From Pelotomaculum sp. (GTDB taxonomy: Bacteria > Bacillota > Desulfotomaculia > Desulfotomaculales > Pelotomaculaceae): a stretch of DNA of 5,798 nucleotides. The stretch is taken from assembly GCA_022839445.1 (NCBI GenBank), contig JALHFC010000061.1:1-5798 (forward strand). Direction: 5' to 3'. Positions 1-4,922 of this stretch are shown one piece after another. Position 1 is the stretch's first letter. Each line of letters begins with the position of its first letter. The position numbers were made by a program, and so were the translations under genes. The notes beneath the pieces are model-generated. The model was not told the DNA's origin, made no database searches, and saw only the letters and a list, made by a program, of their open reading frames with translations.

Positions 1-1
1 A

Positions 2-427
2 TCCTTGGCGCTTATCATGTTTGTGCTTATCTCAGTTTTTTCTATGCCCTTAGCGGCTTTGGCCGGGGAATGTGAGACAAGAGTATTTGTAAACGGGAAA
101 CCGGTGACGTCAGATGTCCCGGCGACAATCGTCAACGGCTCTACTATGCTGCCATTTAGAGCCATACTGAACTCTTTGGGCGTCAGCAATGATCAGATCA
201 TTTGGAGACAAGAATCGAAATGTGTCCAGGTGAGAAATGAGGGGACCTTTATCTTTCTAGCTGTTGGTAACAATGCAGCTTTGGTAAACCAAACAATGGT
301 CCAGCTAAATACTGCTCCGTTTATAAAAAACGAACGCGTGCTGGTCCCGGTCCGTTTTATATCCCAATCACTGGGGGCTCAAGTTGATTGGGATGAGCAA
401 CATAGAATAGTAAATATACAAACGTAG
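2..427 (+). CDS. Secreted stalk-domain (copper amine oxidase N-terminal-like) protein, 5' partial
   Basis: The visible protein begins with a hydrophobic export segment ending in a signal-peptidase-like site (PLAALAG|E). No basic N-region and no ribosome binding site precede it, so the true start is probably just upstream of the window; the TTG at 5-7 is only the first possible start codon. The mature part (about 115 residues) looks like one copper-amine-oxidase N-terminal/stalk domain. It has the opening VFVNGKPV and two half-repeats built around LPFRAILNSLG and VPVRFISQSLGAQVDWD, which are typical of this family in Firmicutes. Such domains are found on extracellular and wall-associated proteins; despite the family name there is no oxidase catalytic region here. 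The stop codon overlaps the ribosome binding site of the next gene, which starts 11 nt later, so the two are probably cotranscribed. The family assignment is fairly secure; the biological role is unknown. Confidence 0.8.
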   Translation, partial: SLALIMFVLISVFSMPLAALAGECETRVFVNGKPVTSDVPATIVNGSTMLPFRAILNSLGVSNDQIIWRQESKCVQVRNEGTFIFLAVGNNAALVNQTMVQLNTAPFIKNERVLVPVRFISQSLGAQVDWDEQHRIVNIQT

Positions 428-438
428 GAGGGCTGAGT

Positions 439-2349
439 ATGAAACAAATTAGAATATGTTTATTCTCAGTACTTTTATGCCTTATCTGCTTTAGTCAAGC
501 CGTAGCGAAAGAAATGAGCGACTTTGCTGTATACACTCCCGGCAGTATTTCCCTGACAGGGTCGAGTGAGGTGACCGGTGACGTGGCTACAGGAAACGGT
601 GTGGTTAATCTGTCCGAGCAAGATGTAACAAACATAATTCGTGGCAATATTTATACTACCAGTGGTACGGTCAATATTACCCACAAGGACAGGGCTCAGT
701 ATGGCGAAGTGTACACCGGTCAGAGCCTGACCTTTCCCAACAGTATACCGGGCATTCCCGCCACGCCGCAGATTGCTAACCAAGGCGGGAACATAGCTTT
801 TAACCAATGGTGGAACCCGACAGTTGTCACGGAGGATACACATTACAGCAGTATTACCGTAAGTGGACTAATGGTTGTGGATGTGCAGAGTAGCGACCGG
901 GCGATCAGGGCAGGCAGCATGACAATTTCTGGCGGGCAAATAATTCTGAAAGGTAACCACCGACTGTTTTTATTTGTTGATTCAGGGATCAGCTTTGGAG
1001 GAATACCCGTCAACCAGGCAGATGCATCTTATAACTGCCCGGGGAGCAGCGAAAACCTGCATATTATATGCTCGAGCGGCAATTTAACATTGTCCGCAAC
1101 TAAGCTGAATGGCAATCTTTATTTAAGGACAGGTACCGTAAGCACTACAGGTGGAGCGCAGGTAAAGGGTAATGTTGTAATAGGCGGCAATTCCGCCAAC
1201 ATCAACAACAACGCGGCAATCGAGGGAGTGGTTTATGCGCCTTCCGCCGCAGTTTCGATGAGAGGGTCTGGGCAAATAACTGGCTCACTAGTGGCTAGCA
1301 GCCTATCGGCCGTGGGAGGAGCAAAAGTTAACTACAAATCGCTACCACTTGTTATTCCTGAGTATCATTCGCCAGTTGAACCACCCGTTGACCCACCAGT
1401 TGATCCGCCCGTTGTGCCGCCGGGCTCGTATCTGCCGGGCTTGCTGGGCGAATACTACGACACTAGTAATCCAACCAAGGAAACCTACAAACGCCTGACG
1501 CGGGTGGATAAAGCTATTGAATTTAACTGGATGAATAGCTCACCGGATCCATGCATCGATAGCGAAACGTTTTCTGTTAAATGGACTGGTTTCATTACAG
1601 TTCCAACAAGCGGTACTTACACCTTTTACACCTTTTCGGATGATGGGGTCAGGTTAACCATAGACAATAAATCGCTGATTAACCGCTGGGGAGATGTAAA
1701 CCTCGAATTTACCGCTAGTCAACCGATTGGTTTATCCACGGGAACAGTATACCCGTTTAAGATGGAATACCAGGAAAACTATTTAAACGCTACAATTTTC
1801 TTGTTCTGGCAGTCGGCGAGCCAGGAGTTTTCACTGGTACCGGAGACGGCATATTGGATCGACCAGCCTGCGAATACTGTATATGTGAATCAAGTGCGGG
1901 GAACCGGCACAGGACTGCTAGCGGAGTACTTTGTCGGTGAGAACGGGGTTACTAACGGGGACCCGGCTGTTTTCACGGTAAACGGTGAGGCTGTTAATCA
2001 TGAATGGTATGATTACTCACCGAATTCGTCGGTGCCTGCCGATTTCTTTTCCGCCCGCTGGAGCGGGTATATCGAGGGCAAGTACACGGAGAACTATAAC
2101 TTGGAAGTTGCTGTTGACGACGGCCTCCGGGTCTGGGTTAATGACGTAAAAAAAATCGATGAATGGATACCCAATTCGAACGTGCTGTATTCTGCTTCAA
2201 CACCCATGGAAAACGGCGGGTTTACAAAAATAATGATAGAATACAATGAGTTGACAGGTAGCGCCACCTGCGTTTTATACTGGAGCAGCGAAGGTCAGGA
2301 AAGGGAGGTCATCCCCAGGAAGTATTTGTACACGGCAATCCCGGGGTAA
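439..2349 (+). CDS. Large secreted protein with beta-rich N-terminal region and two PA14 domains
   Basis: This 636-residue protein starts at an ATG 8 nt after an AGGAGGG ribosome binding site (426-431). A signal peptide (basic start, hydrophobic core, cleavage probably after AVA at residue 23) marks it as exported. Residues about 30-300 are rich in G, N, S and T with short beta-type repeats such as ISLTGSSEVTGDV and end in a GVVYAPSAAVSMRGSGQITG motif (263-282). This resembles the DUF7305/PilX-like C-terminal region seen in Gram-positive surface proteins; it contains two cysteines (C200, C211). A proline-rich linker (about 312-330, PPVDPPVDPPVVPP) leads to two PA14 domains, about 332-474 and 488-636. 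Each opens with GLL(G/A)EY(Y/F) and carries the DDG motif (401-403 and 560-562). PA14 domains are known beta-barrel modules that often bind carbohydrate. No LPXTG motif, SLH domain or C-terminal membrane anchor is visible. A surface adhesin or polysaccharide-binding role is inference. Confidence 0.85.
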   Translation: MKQIRICLFSVLLCLICFSQAVAKEMSDFAVYTPGSISLTGSSEVTGDVATGNGVVNLSEQDVTNIIRGNIYTTSGTVNITHKDRAQYGEVYTGQSLTFPNSIPGIPATPQIANQGGNIAFNQWWNPTVVTEDTHYSSITVSGLMVVDVQSSDRAIRAGSMTISGGQIILKGNHRLFLFVDSGISFGGIPVNQADASYNCPGSSENLHIICSSGNLTLSATKLNGNLYLRTGTVSTTGGAQVKGNVVIGGNSANINNNAAIEGVVYAPSAAVSMRGSGQITGSLVASSLSAVGGAKVNYKSLPLVIPEYHSPVEPPVDPPVDPPVVPPGSYLPGLLGEYYDTSNPTKETYKRLTRVDKAIEFNWMNSSPDPCIDSETFSVKWTGFITVPTSGTYTFYTFSDDGVRLTIDNKSLINRWGDVNLEFTASQPIGLSTGTVYPFKMEYQENYLNATIFLFWQSASQEFSLVPETAYWIDQPANTVYVNQVRGTGTGLLAEYFVGENGVTNGDPAVFTVNGEAVNHEWYDYSPNSSVPADFFSARWSGYIEGKYTENYNLEVAVDDGLRVWVNDVKKIDEWIPNSNVLYSASTPMENGGFTKIMIEYNELTGSATCVLYWSSEGQEREVIPRKYLYTAIPG

Positions 2350-2353
2350 GGCA

Positions 2354-2434
2354 CCAACCACGGGGACCAGCCACGGGGACGGTGGCTTCCAGCCACGGGG
2401 ACGGTGGCTTCCAGCCACGGGGACGGTGGCTTTG
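2354..2434 (+). repeat. REP-like tandem array of 22-bp palindromic units
   Basis: Three head-to-tail copies of a 22-bp unit lie at 2369-2390, 2391-2412 and 2413-2434; the first two are identical and the third differs in its last two bases. A partial copy (CCACGGGGACC) precedes them from 2354. Each unit carries a perfect 6-bp inverted repeat AGCCAC-N7-GTGGCT, so each can form a hairpin. The array starts only a few bases after the stop codon of the PA14 gene and lies before a convergent tRNA operon. That is the classic location of REP/BIME elements, which can stabilise mRNA 3' ends or stop transcription. No REP-associated transposase gene is present in the window. Confidence 0.8.
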
Positions 2435-2597
2435 GCAGGTTAAGCGTTGATACCACCCACCAGGACCGGTAAAACGGACAATTTGACGAACGGTAACCCC
2501 CTCTATGACCCTTTGATTGCACTAAATCTGGTCGCATTCCTCGTAGCTAAGTTTCCATTTGACGATACCAGCCAAAGTCACCGTCCCCGTGGCTGGT
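2411..2597. mobile_element. Candidate REP/MITE-like element bounded by 30-bp inverted repeats
   Basis: Bases 2411-2440 and the reverse complement of 2567-2596 match at 28 of 30 positions, enclosing 126 bp (2441-2566). The left arm is continuous with the tandem 22-bp array. The right arm can also fold alone (ACCAGCCA 2567-2574 with TGGCTGGT 2590-2597). Paired arms around a short core resemble a BIME or a small non-autonomous element. No flanking target duplication was identified. The core holds a 51-codon open stretch (2444-2599, + strand) that has no recognised product and whose last codons come from the right arm. The placement fits a bidirectional terminator between convergent genes, but no U-tract terminator is visible. 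Confidence 0.5.
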
Positions 2598-2607
2598 AAA
2601 TGTTATC

Positions 2608-2693
2608 TGGTGCGGGCGGGGAGACTTGAACTCCCATGGGTGTTACCCCACTGGATCCTAAGTCCAGCGCGTCTGCCGTTCCGCCACGCCCGC
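2608..2693 (-). tRNA. tRNA-Leu (anticodon UAG)
   Basis: This 86-nt class II tRNA is on the minus strand, with the 3' CCA encoded (2608-2610) and discriminator A. The acceptor stem GCGGGCG/CGCCCGC is perfect (2687-2693 with 2612-2618). The anticodon loop CTTAGGA gives UAG (2658-2660). The long variable arm (TGGGG...CCCA) and the T-loop TTCAAGT are both visible, as expected for leucine. It is the last gene of a four-tRNA operon. No intrinsic terminator follows it; the right REP arm begins 11 nt downstream. Confidence 0.97.
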
Positions 2694-2705
2694 TTTTTTT
2701 AAAAT

Positions 2706-2733
2706 GGGTTGGAACTTGTACTTGTTCCAACCC
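2706..2733. repeat. Perfect 10-bp inverted repeat in the Lys-Leu tRNA spacer
   Basis: GGGTTGGAAC (2706-2715) pairs perfectly with GTTCCAACCC (2724-2733) around an 8-nt loop. It fills most of the 47-nt spacer between tRNA-Lys and tRNA-Leu and could be a processing or spacer hairpin in the tRNA precursor. A T-run (2694-2701) lies on the tRNA-Leu side, but on the transcribed minus strand it reads as A, so the hairpin is not a canonical terminator. Its GGTTGGA core recurs in the Gln-Lys spacer. Confidence 0.7.
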
Positions 2734-2740
2734 TTAAATT

Positions 2741-2816
2741 TGGTGAGCCATGCAGGATTCGAACCTGCGACACCCTGATTAAAAGTCAGGTGCTCTACCG
2801 ACTGAGCTAATGGCCC
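2741..2816 (-). tRNA. tRNA-Lys (anticodon UUU)
   Basis: This 76-nt tRNA is on the minus strand with CCA encoded (2741-2743) and discriminator A. The acceptor arms GGGCCAT and ATGGCTC pair with one G-U. The D-arm region TAGCTCAGTCGGTAGAGC is canonical. The anticodon stem CCTGA/TCAGG encloses loop CTTTTAA, giving anticodon UUU (2781-2783), and the T-arm contains GGTTCGAATCC. It is the third gene in the His-Gln-Lys-Leu operon. Confidence 0.98.
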
Positions 2817-2823
2817 AAAACTG

Positions 2824-2898
2824 GAGGTTGGAGATTTGAGGTTGGAAGCCGGCAGAATTTTCCCCCGATCCAACTTCCAACTTCATTCTTCCAACCTC
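2824..2898. repeat. Inverted-repeat cluster in the Gln-Lys tRNA spacer
   Basis: GAGGTTGGAAG (2838-2848) and CTTCCAACCTC (2888-2898) are perfect 11-bp reverse complements. A second left copy, GAGGTTGGAG (2824-2833), and internal TCCAAC copies (about 2869-2882) give several alternative pairings. The 94-bp spacer is unusually long for this operon and consists largely of these motifs. The GGTTGGA/TCCAACC core is the same as in the Lys-Leu spacer, so a dispersed repeat family or a shared RNA-processing element is plausible. Its function is unknown. Confidence 0.65.
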
Positions 2899-2910
2899 TT
2901 AATTATAATG

Positions 2911-2986
2911 TGGCTGGGGCGGCTGGATTCGAACCAACGCAATGCCGGTTCCAAAGACCGGTGCCTTACCGCTTGGCGACGCCCCA
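2911..2986 (-). tRNA. tRNA-Gln (anticodon UUG)
   Basis: This 76-nt tRNA is on the minus strand with GCCA at the 3' end (CCA at 2911-2913, discriminator G). The acceptor stem TGGGGCG/CGCCCCA is perfect; the U1-A72 pair is typical of glutamine tRNAs. The D-arm reads CGCCAAGCGGTAAGGC. The anticodon stem CCGGT/ACCGG encloses loop CTTTGGA, giving UUG (2952-2954). The T-arm contains GGTTCGAATCC. It is the second gene of the operon, 14 nt downstream of tRNA-His. Confidence 0.97.
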
Positions 2987-3000
2987 AAATTTATTTGCTA

Positions 3001-3077
3001 TGGGGTGGATGATGGGACTTGAACCCACGACCCCCAGAGCCACAATCTGGTGCTCTAGCCTGCTGAGCTACACCCAC
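3001..3077 (-). tRNA. tRNA-His (anticodon GUG)
   Basis: This tRNA is on the minus strand with CCA encoded at 3001-3003. The anticodon stem CCAGA/TCTGG encloses loop TTGTGGC, giving GUG (3041-3043). The acceptor arm is GTGGGTG/CATCCAC with one G-U pair. Residue 73 is C and the base just upstream of position 1 (3078) encodes G, so the histidine identity pair G-1:C73 is genome-encoded, as usual in bacteria. The T-arm contains GGTTCAAGTCC. It is the first gene of the operon, about 40 nt after the predicted transcription start. Confidence 0.97.
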
Positions 3078-3078
3078 C

Positions 3079-3123
3079 ATATTTTTTGGGCGCCGGATAA
3101 TCCAGACCGCCCGCAAAAAATAT
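3079..3123. repeat. Inverted repeat between tRNA promoter and tRNA-His
   Basis: ATATTTTTTG (3079-3088) is the exact reverse complement of CAAAAAATAT (3114-3123), and the inner GGGCG (3088-3092) can alternatively pair with CGCCC (3108-3112). The repeat spans the whole segment between the -10 box and the tRNA-His 5' end. The A/T tracts are the wrong way round for an intrinsic terminator on either strand. It may be a leader hairpin involved in tRNA 5' processing or simply a DNA palindrome. Confidence 0.55.
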
Positions 3124-3150
3124 CTTAGCAAATAATAAGGGTGTTGTCAA
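3122..3150 (-). promoter_or_regulatory. SigA-type promoter of the tRNA operon
   Basis: On the minus strand, a perfect -35 TTGACA (3145-3150) is followed by a 17-bp spacer and a -10 TAAGAT (3122-3127, 4/6) preceded by an extended-10 TGC. Transcription should start near 3115 and run leftward through His, Gln, Lys and Leu. A perfect -35 plus an extended -10 suits a strong stable-RNA promoter. Confidence 0.8.
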
Positions 3151-3252
3151 GAATAAACCACCAAATTAAAGCAACAGTTGTTTCATTTAGAAGGTACAAA
3201 GAATATAATCTTTATTGTGAATAAATTATTTTCATGTTTCAAGGATTTTTTA

Positions 3253-3281
3253 TTGATAATTTACACTCATACAGATATAAT
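3253..3281 (+). promoter_or_regulatory. SigA-type promoter for the tig leader or a small RNA
   Basis: TTGATA (3253-3258, 5/6) and a perfect TATAAT (3276-3281) are separated by exactly 17 bp. The start point should be near 3288, roughly 240 nt before the tig start codon. It directly abuts the GC-richer island at 3301-3436. It is divergent from the tRNA promoter, with about 100 bp of AT-rich DNA between the two -35 boxes. Confidence 0.75.
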
Positions 3282-3300
3282 TGTAAAGTAATAATTTGAA

Positions 3301-3436
3301 GTCCAGTTGCTGCTGGATAGTGAAGGGAGTTTATTTAGACGATAAGCCCTACCGCAATAAACTAAAGTTGGGCGCCAGGGTGAAGTTGGCCTTGGTATTT
3401 TTGATTTTTTCGGAAAAGTTTAGCCGGCGCCACTAG
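3301..3436 (+). other. Unidentified GC-rich island in tig leader: structured RNA or 38-codon small gene
   Basis: I count about 46% GC here against about 22% in 3151-3300 and about 24% in 3437-3530, so this part of the leader is under different constraint. As RNA it shows a hairpin TCCAG/CTGGA (3302-3317), an 8-bp stem AGTTTATT/AATAAACT (3328-3335 with 3356-3363), a possible pseudoknot AGGG/CCCT (3324-3327 with 3347-3350), and a terminator-like hairpin. As coding sequence, a frame open to the TAG at 3434-3436 could start at GTG 3320 and would give a basic 38-residue peptide containing VYLDDKPYRNKLKLG and a short hydrophobic LALVFLIF. GC by codon position is about 45/29/63%, a coding-like pattern, but no ribosome binding site precedes the GTG. 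It matches no riboswitch, T-box or ribozyme that I recognise. A decayed gene fragment is a third option. Confidence 0.4.
3375..3410 (+). terminator. Possible intrinsic terminator or attenuator in the tig leader
   Basis: CCAGGG (3375-3380) can pair with CCTTGG (3390-3395, one G-U) around a 9-nt loop. A T-rich tract TATTTTTGATTTTTT (3396-3410) follows at once. It lies about 120 nt from the predicted transcription start, so it could end a small RNA or attenuate tig. The stem is short, and GGCGCC at 3371-3376 could instead pair with GGCGCC at 3426-3431, which would break it. The T tract also reads as Phe/Leu/Ile codons in the small frame, so it may not be a terminator at all. Confidence 0.35.
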
Positions 3437-3454
3437 AATAATTAATCAAAAATG

Positions 3455-3481
3455 GTTAAAATATAAGTATACAGTTTTAAC
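3455..3481. promoter_or_regulatory. Operator-like inverted repeat upstream of tig
   Basis: GTTAAAA (3455-3461) and TTTTAAC (3475-3481) form a perfect 7-bp inverted repeat separated by 13 bp, 50 nt before the tig start. The surroundings are very AT-rich, so chance is possible. No regulator is identified and no convincing second promoter is seen next to it. Confidence 0.25.
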
Positions 3482-3530
3482 AAGGATAAATATTACTATT
3501 AGGGGTTCAACAATTAAAGGGGGAACATAG

Positions 3531-4847
3531 ATGAAAGCCAACGCGGAAAAAATAGAAAACAACACTGTTTTACTGGAAATAGAAGTAGACGAGGAACAGT
3601 TTTCTCAGGCGATGGACAAGGCCTACCGTAAGCTTGTCAAACAATATAGCATACCCGGTTTTCGCAAGGGTAAAACACCGAGGCCTATTTTTGAAAGATA
3701 CATGGGCAAGGAAGTAATATGCGATGAGGCAATGGAGTCCTTAGCGCCGGAAGCTTATATGAAGGCAGTGAAGGAAACCGGGATTGAGCCCATTGATAGA
3801 CCCAAGCTGGAAGTAGTGCAGGCTGAAGAAGGCAAGCCGGTAGTCCTGAAAGCCACTGTTTTAGTGAAGCCGGAAGTGAAGTTGGGACAATACAAAGACC
3901 TGGAAATCGCTAAGCAATCTGCTGAAATATCGGATACGGAAGTGGATGAAGCGCTGGAAAAACTTCAAGCCAGGCACGCGAAGCTTTTGACACTAGATGA
4001 GGGGACCGTAGAAAAGGGCGACGTTGCCGTTATTGACTTTTTGGGAAAAGTTGACGGGGTGCCCTTTGCCGGCGGTGAAGGGAAGGATTATTCGCTGGAG
4101 ATAGGTTCAGGCTCTTTTATAAAAGGGTTTGAGGAGCAAGTAACAGGCATGTCCGTTGGTGAGACCAGGGATATCCAAGTTGTATTCCCTAAAGATTATA
4201 AAGCAGAAGATTTAGCCGGTAAAGACGCGGTGTTTACGGTTACCGTAAAAGAGATAAAGCGCAAGGAGTTATCTCCCTTAGACGATGAATTTGCTAAGGA
4301 TGTAAGTGAGTTTGACACGCTAGAGGAATTACGGAATGATATATCGAATAAGCTAAGTGAAACCGCCAAAGATAGGGCTGAATCCCAGTTTGGGGCGGAT
4401 GTTGTCGAAAAAGCTGTTGAAAATGCCGAAGTAGAAATACCCGATGTCATGGTTGAATATAAGCTGGCGGAAATGATGGACAGTATGGTAAACCGTCTTG
4501 CCGCCCAAGGTCTTTCCATGGAAAATTACCTTAAGTTTACCAACACTACCTGGAGCGCTATGCGGGAGAATATGCGTCCGGAGGCTGTCCGGAATGTAAA
4601 AGCCGGGTTGGTCCTGGATGCCATAGCAAAGGCCGAAGACGTTAAAGCCACGGAAGAAGAAATGCAAGAAGAAATCAGTAAAATCGGGTCTTATTATAAA
4701 GGAGAATCTACTAAGTTTCAGGAAATATTACAGGATGAAGAACACTTGAACTATATTTCTGAAGGTATAGTAAGGCAAAAGATCGTGGATTTTTTAGTTG
4801 ACAGCGCAAGTATTGCAAAAGACACCAAAGAGACGGTTGCGGAATAG
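3531..4847 (+). CDS. tig: Trigger factor, ribosome-associated chaperone and peptidyl-prolyl isomerase
   Basis: Trigger factor binds the ribosome next to the exit tunnel and shields nascent chains in the cytoplasm. The 438-residue length is normal for the family. The N-terminal ribosome-binding domain (about 1-145) carries the signature GFRKGKTP, with G43-F44-R45-K46 at the same positions as in the E. coli protein. A central FKBP-type isomerase domain (about 160-242) shows GDVAVIDFLGKVDG, then the IGSGSFIKGFEEQVTGM segment and FPKDYKAEDLAGK. The remaining helical C-terminal part (about 243-438) is the chaperone arm domain. The ATG follows a strong AAAGGGGG ribosome binding site (3516-3523). 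clpP starts 75 nt downstream, and the tig-clpP-clpX order is conserved in many bacteria. Expression may come from the promoter at 3253-3281 with a long leader. No oddities are seen in the reading frame. Confidence 0.98.
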   Translation: MKANAEKIENNTVLLEIEVDEEQFSQAMDKAYRKLVKQYSIPGFRKGKTPRPIFERYMGKEVICDEAMESLAPEAYMKAVKETGIEPIDRPKLEVVQAEEGKPVVLKATVLVKPEVKLGQYKDLEIAKQSAEISDTEVDEALEKLQARHAKLLTLDEGTVEKGDVAVIDFLGKVDGVPFAGGEGKDYSLEIGSGSFIKGFEEQVTGMSVGETRDIQVVFPKDYKAEDLAGKDAVFTVTVKEIKRKELSPLDDEFAKDVSEFDTLEELRNDISNKLSETAKDRAESQFGADVVEKAVENAEVEIPDVMVEYKLAEMMDSMVNRLAAQGLSMENYLKFTNTTWSAMRENMRPEAVRNVKAGLVLDAIAKAEDVKATEEEMQEEISKIGSYYKGESTKFQEILQDEEHLNYISEGIVRQKIVDFLVDSASIAKDTKETVAE

Positions 4848-4922
4848 TTTGTGTTTAAAGTGTTTTAGATAAAGGAATGTAGTTTTGTAGCGTAAATATA
4901 TTTCAAGGAGGCGAGTTTTAAT

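Noticed and set aside
475..843. Minus-strand open frame inside the PA14 gene.
   Set aside because: It lies wholly within a well-supported gene, has no recognisable domain, and is a shadow of the plus-strand codons. The same applies to the minus-strand frames inside tig (4196-4667) and over clpX (5497-5793), and to the extra plus-strand frames inside clpP (5056-5431).
2354..2434. CRISPR array.
   Set aside because: The 22-bp units are directly abutting with no spacers, and each is an internal palindrome; this is a REP-type tandem array.
2295..2537. Minus-strand 80-codon open frame across the repeat array.
   Set aside because: Its repetitive Pro/Trp/Arg-rich translation comes from the tandem 22-bp repeats, and it overlaps the end of the PA14 gene.
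2902..2907. TATAAT on the minus strand between tRNA-Gln and tRNA-Lys as an internal promoter.
   Set aside because: No acceptable -35 lies at the right distance; that position falls inside the tRNA-Gln T-arm.
2658..3128. Open frames over the tRNA cluster on both strands (containing AQSVEHLTFNQGVAGSNPAW, and GAAGFEPTQC with MMGLEPTTPR).
   Set aside because: These are well-known false proteins produced by translating tRNA genes; the tRNAs explain the sequence fully.
3178..3209. Second plus-strand promoter (TTGTTT ... TATAAT).
   Set aside because: The spacer would be 20 bp and the -35 is poor; the promoter at 3253-3281 is far better.
3288..3530. T-box or common riboswitch in the tig leader.
   Set aside because: The T-box signature (AGGGTGGNACCGCG) and the hallmark cores of SAM, TPP, cobalamin, c-di-GMP, glycine, fluoride and purine riboswitches were not seen.
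4848..4922. A separate clpP promoter or CtsR operator in the tig-clpP gap.
   Set aside because: No properly spaced -35/-10 pair and no GGTCAAA heptad repeats were found; only the clpP ribosome binding site is clear.
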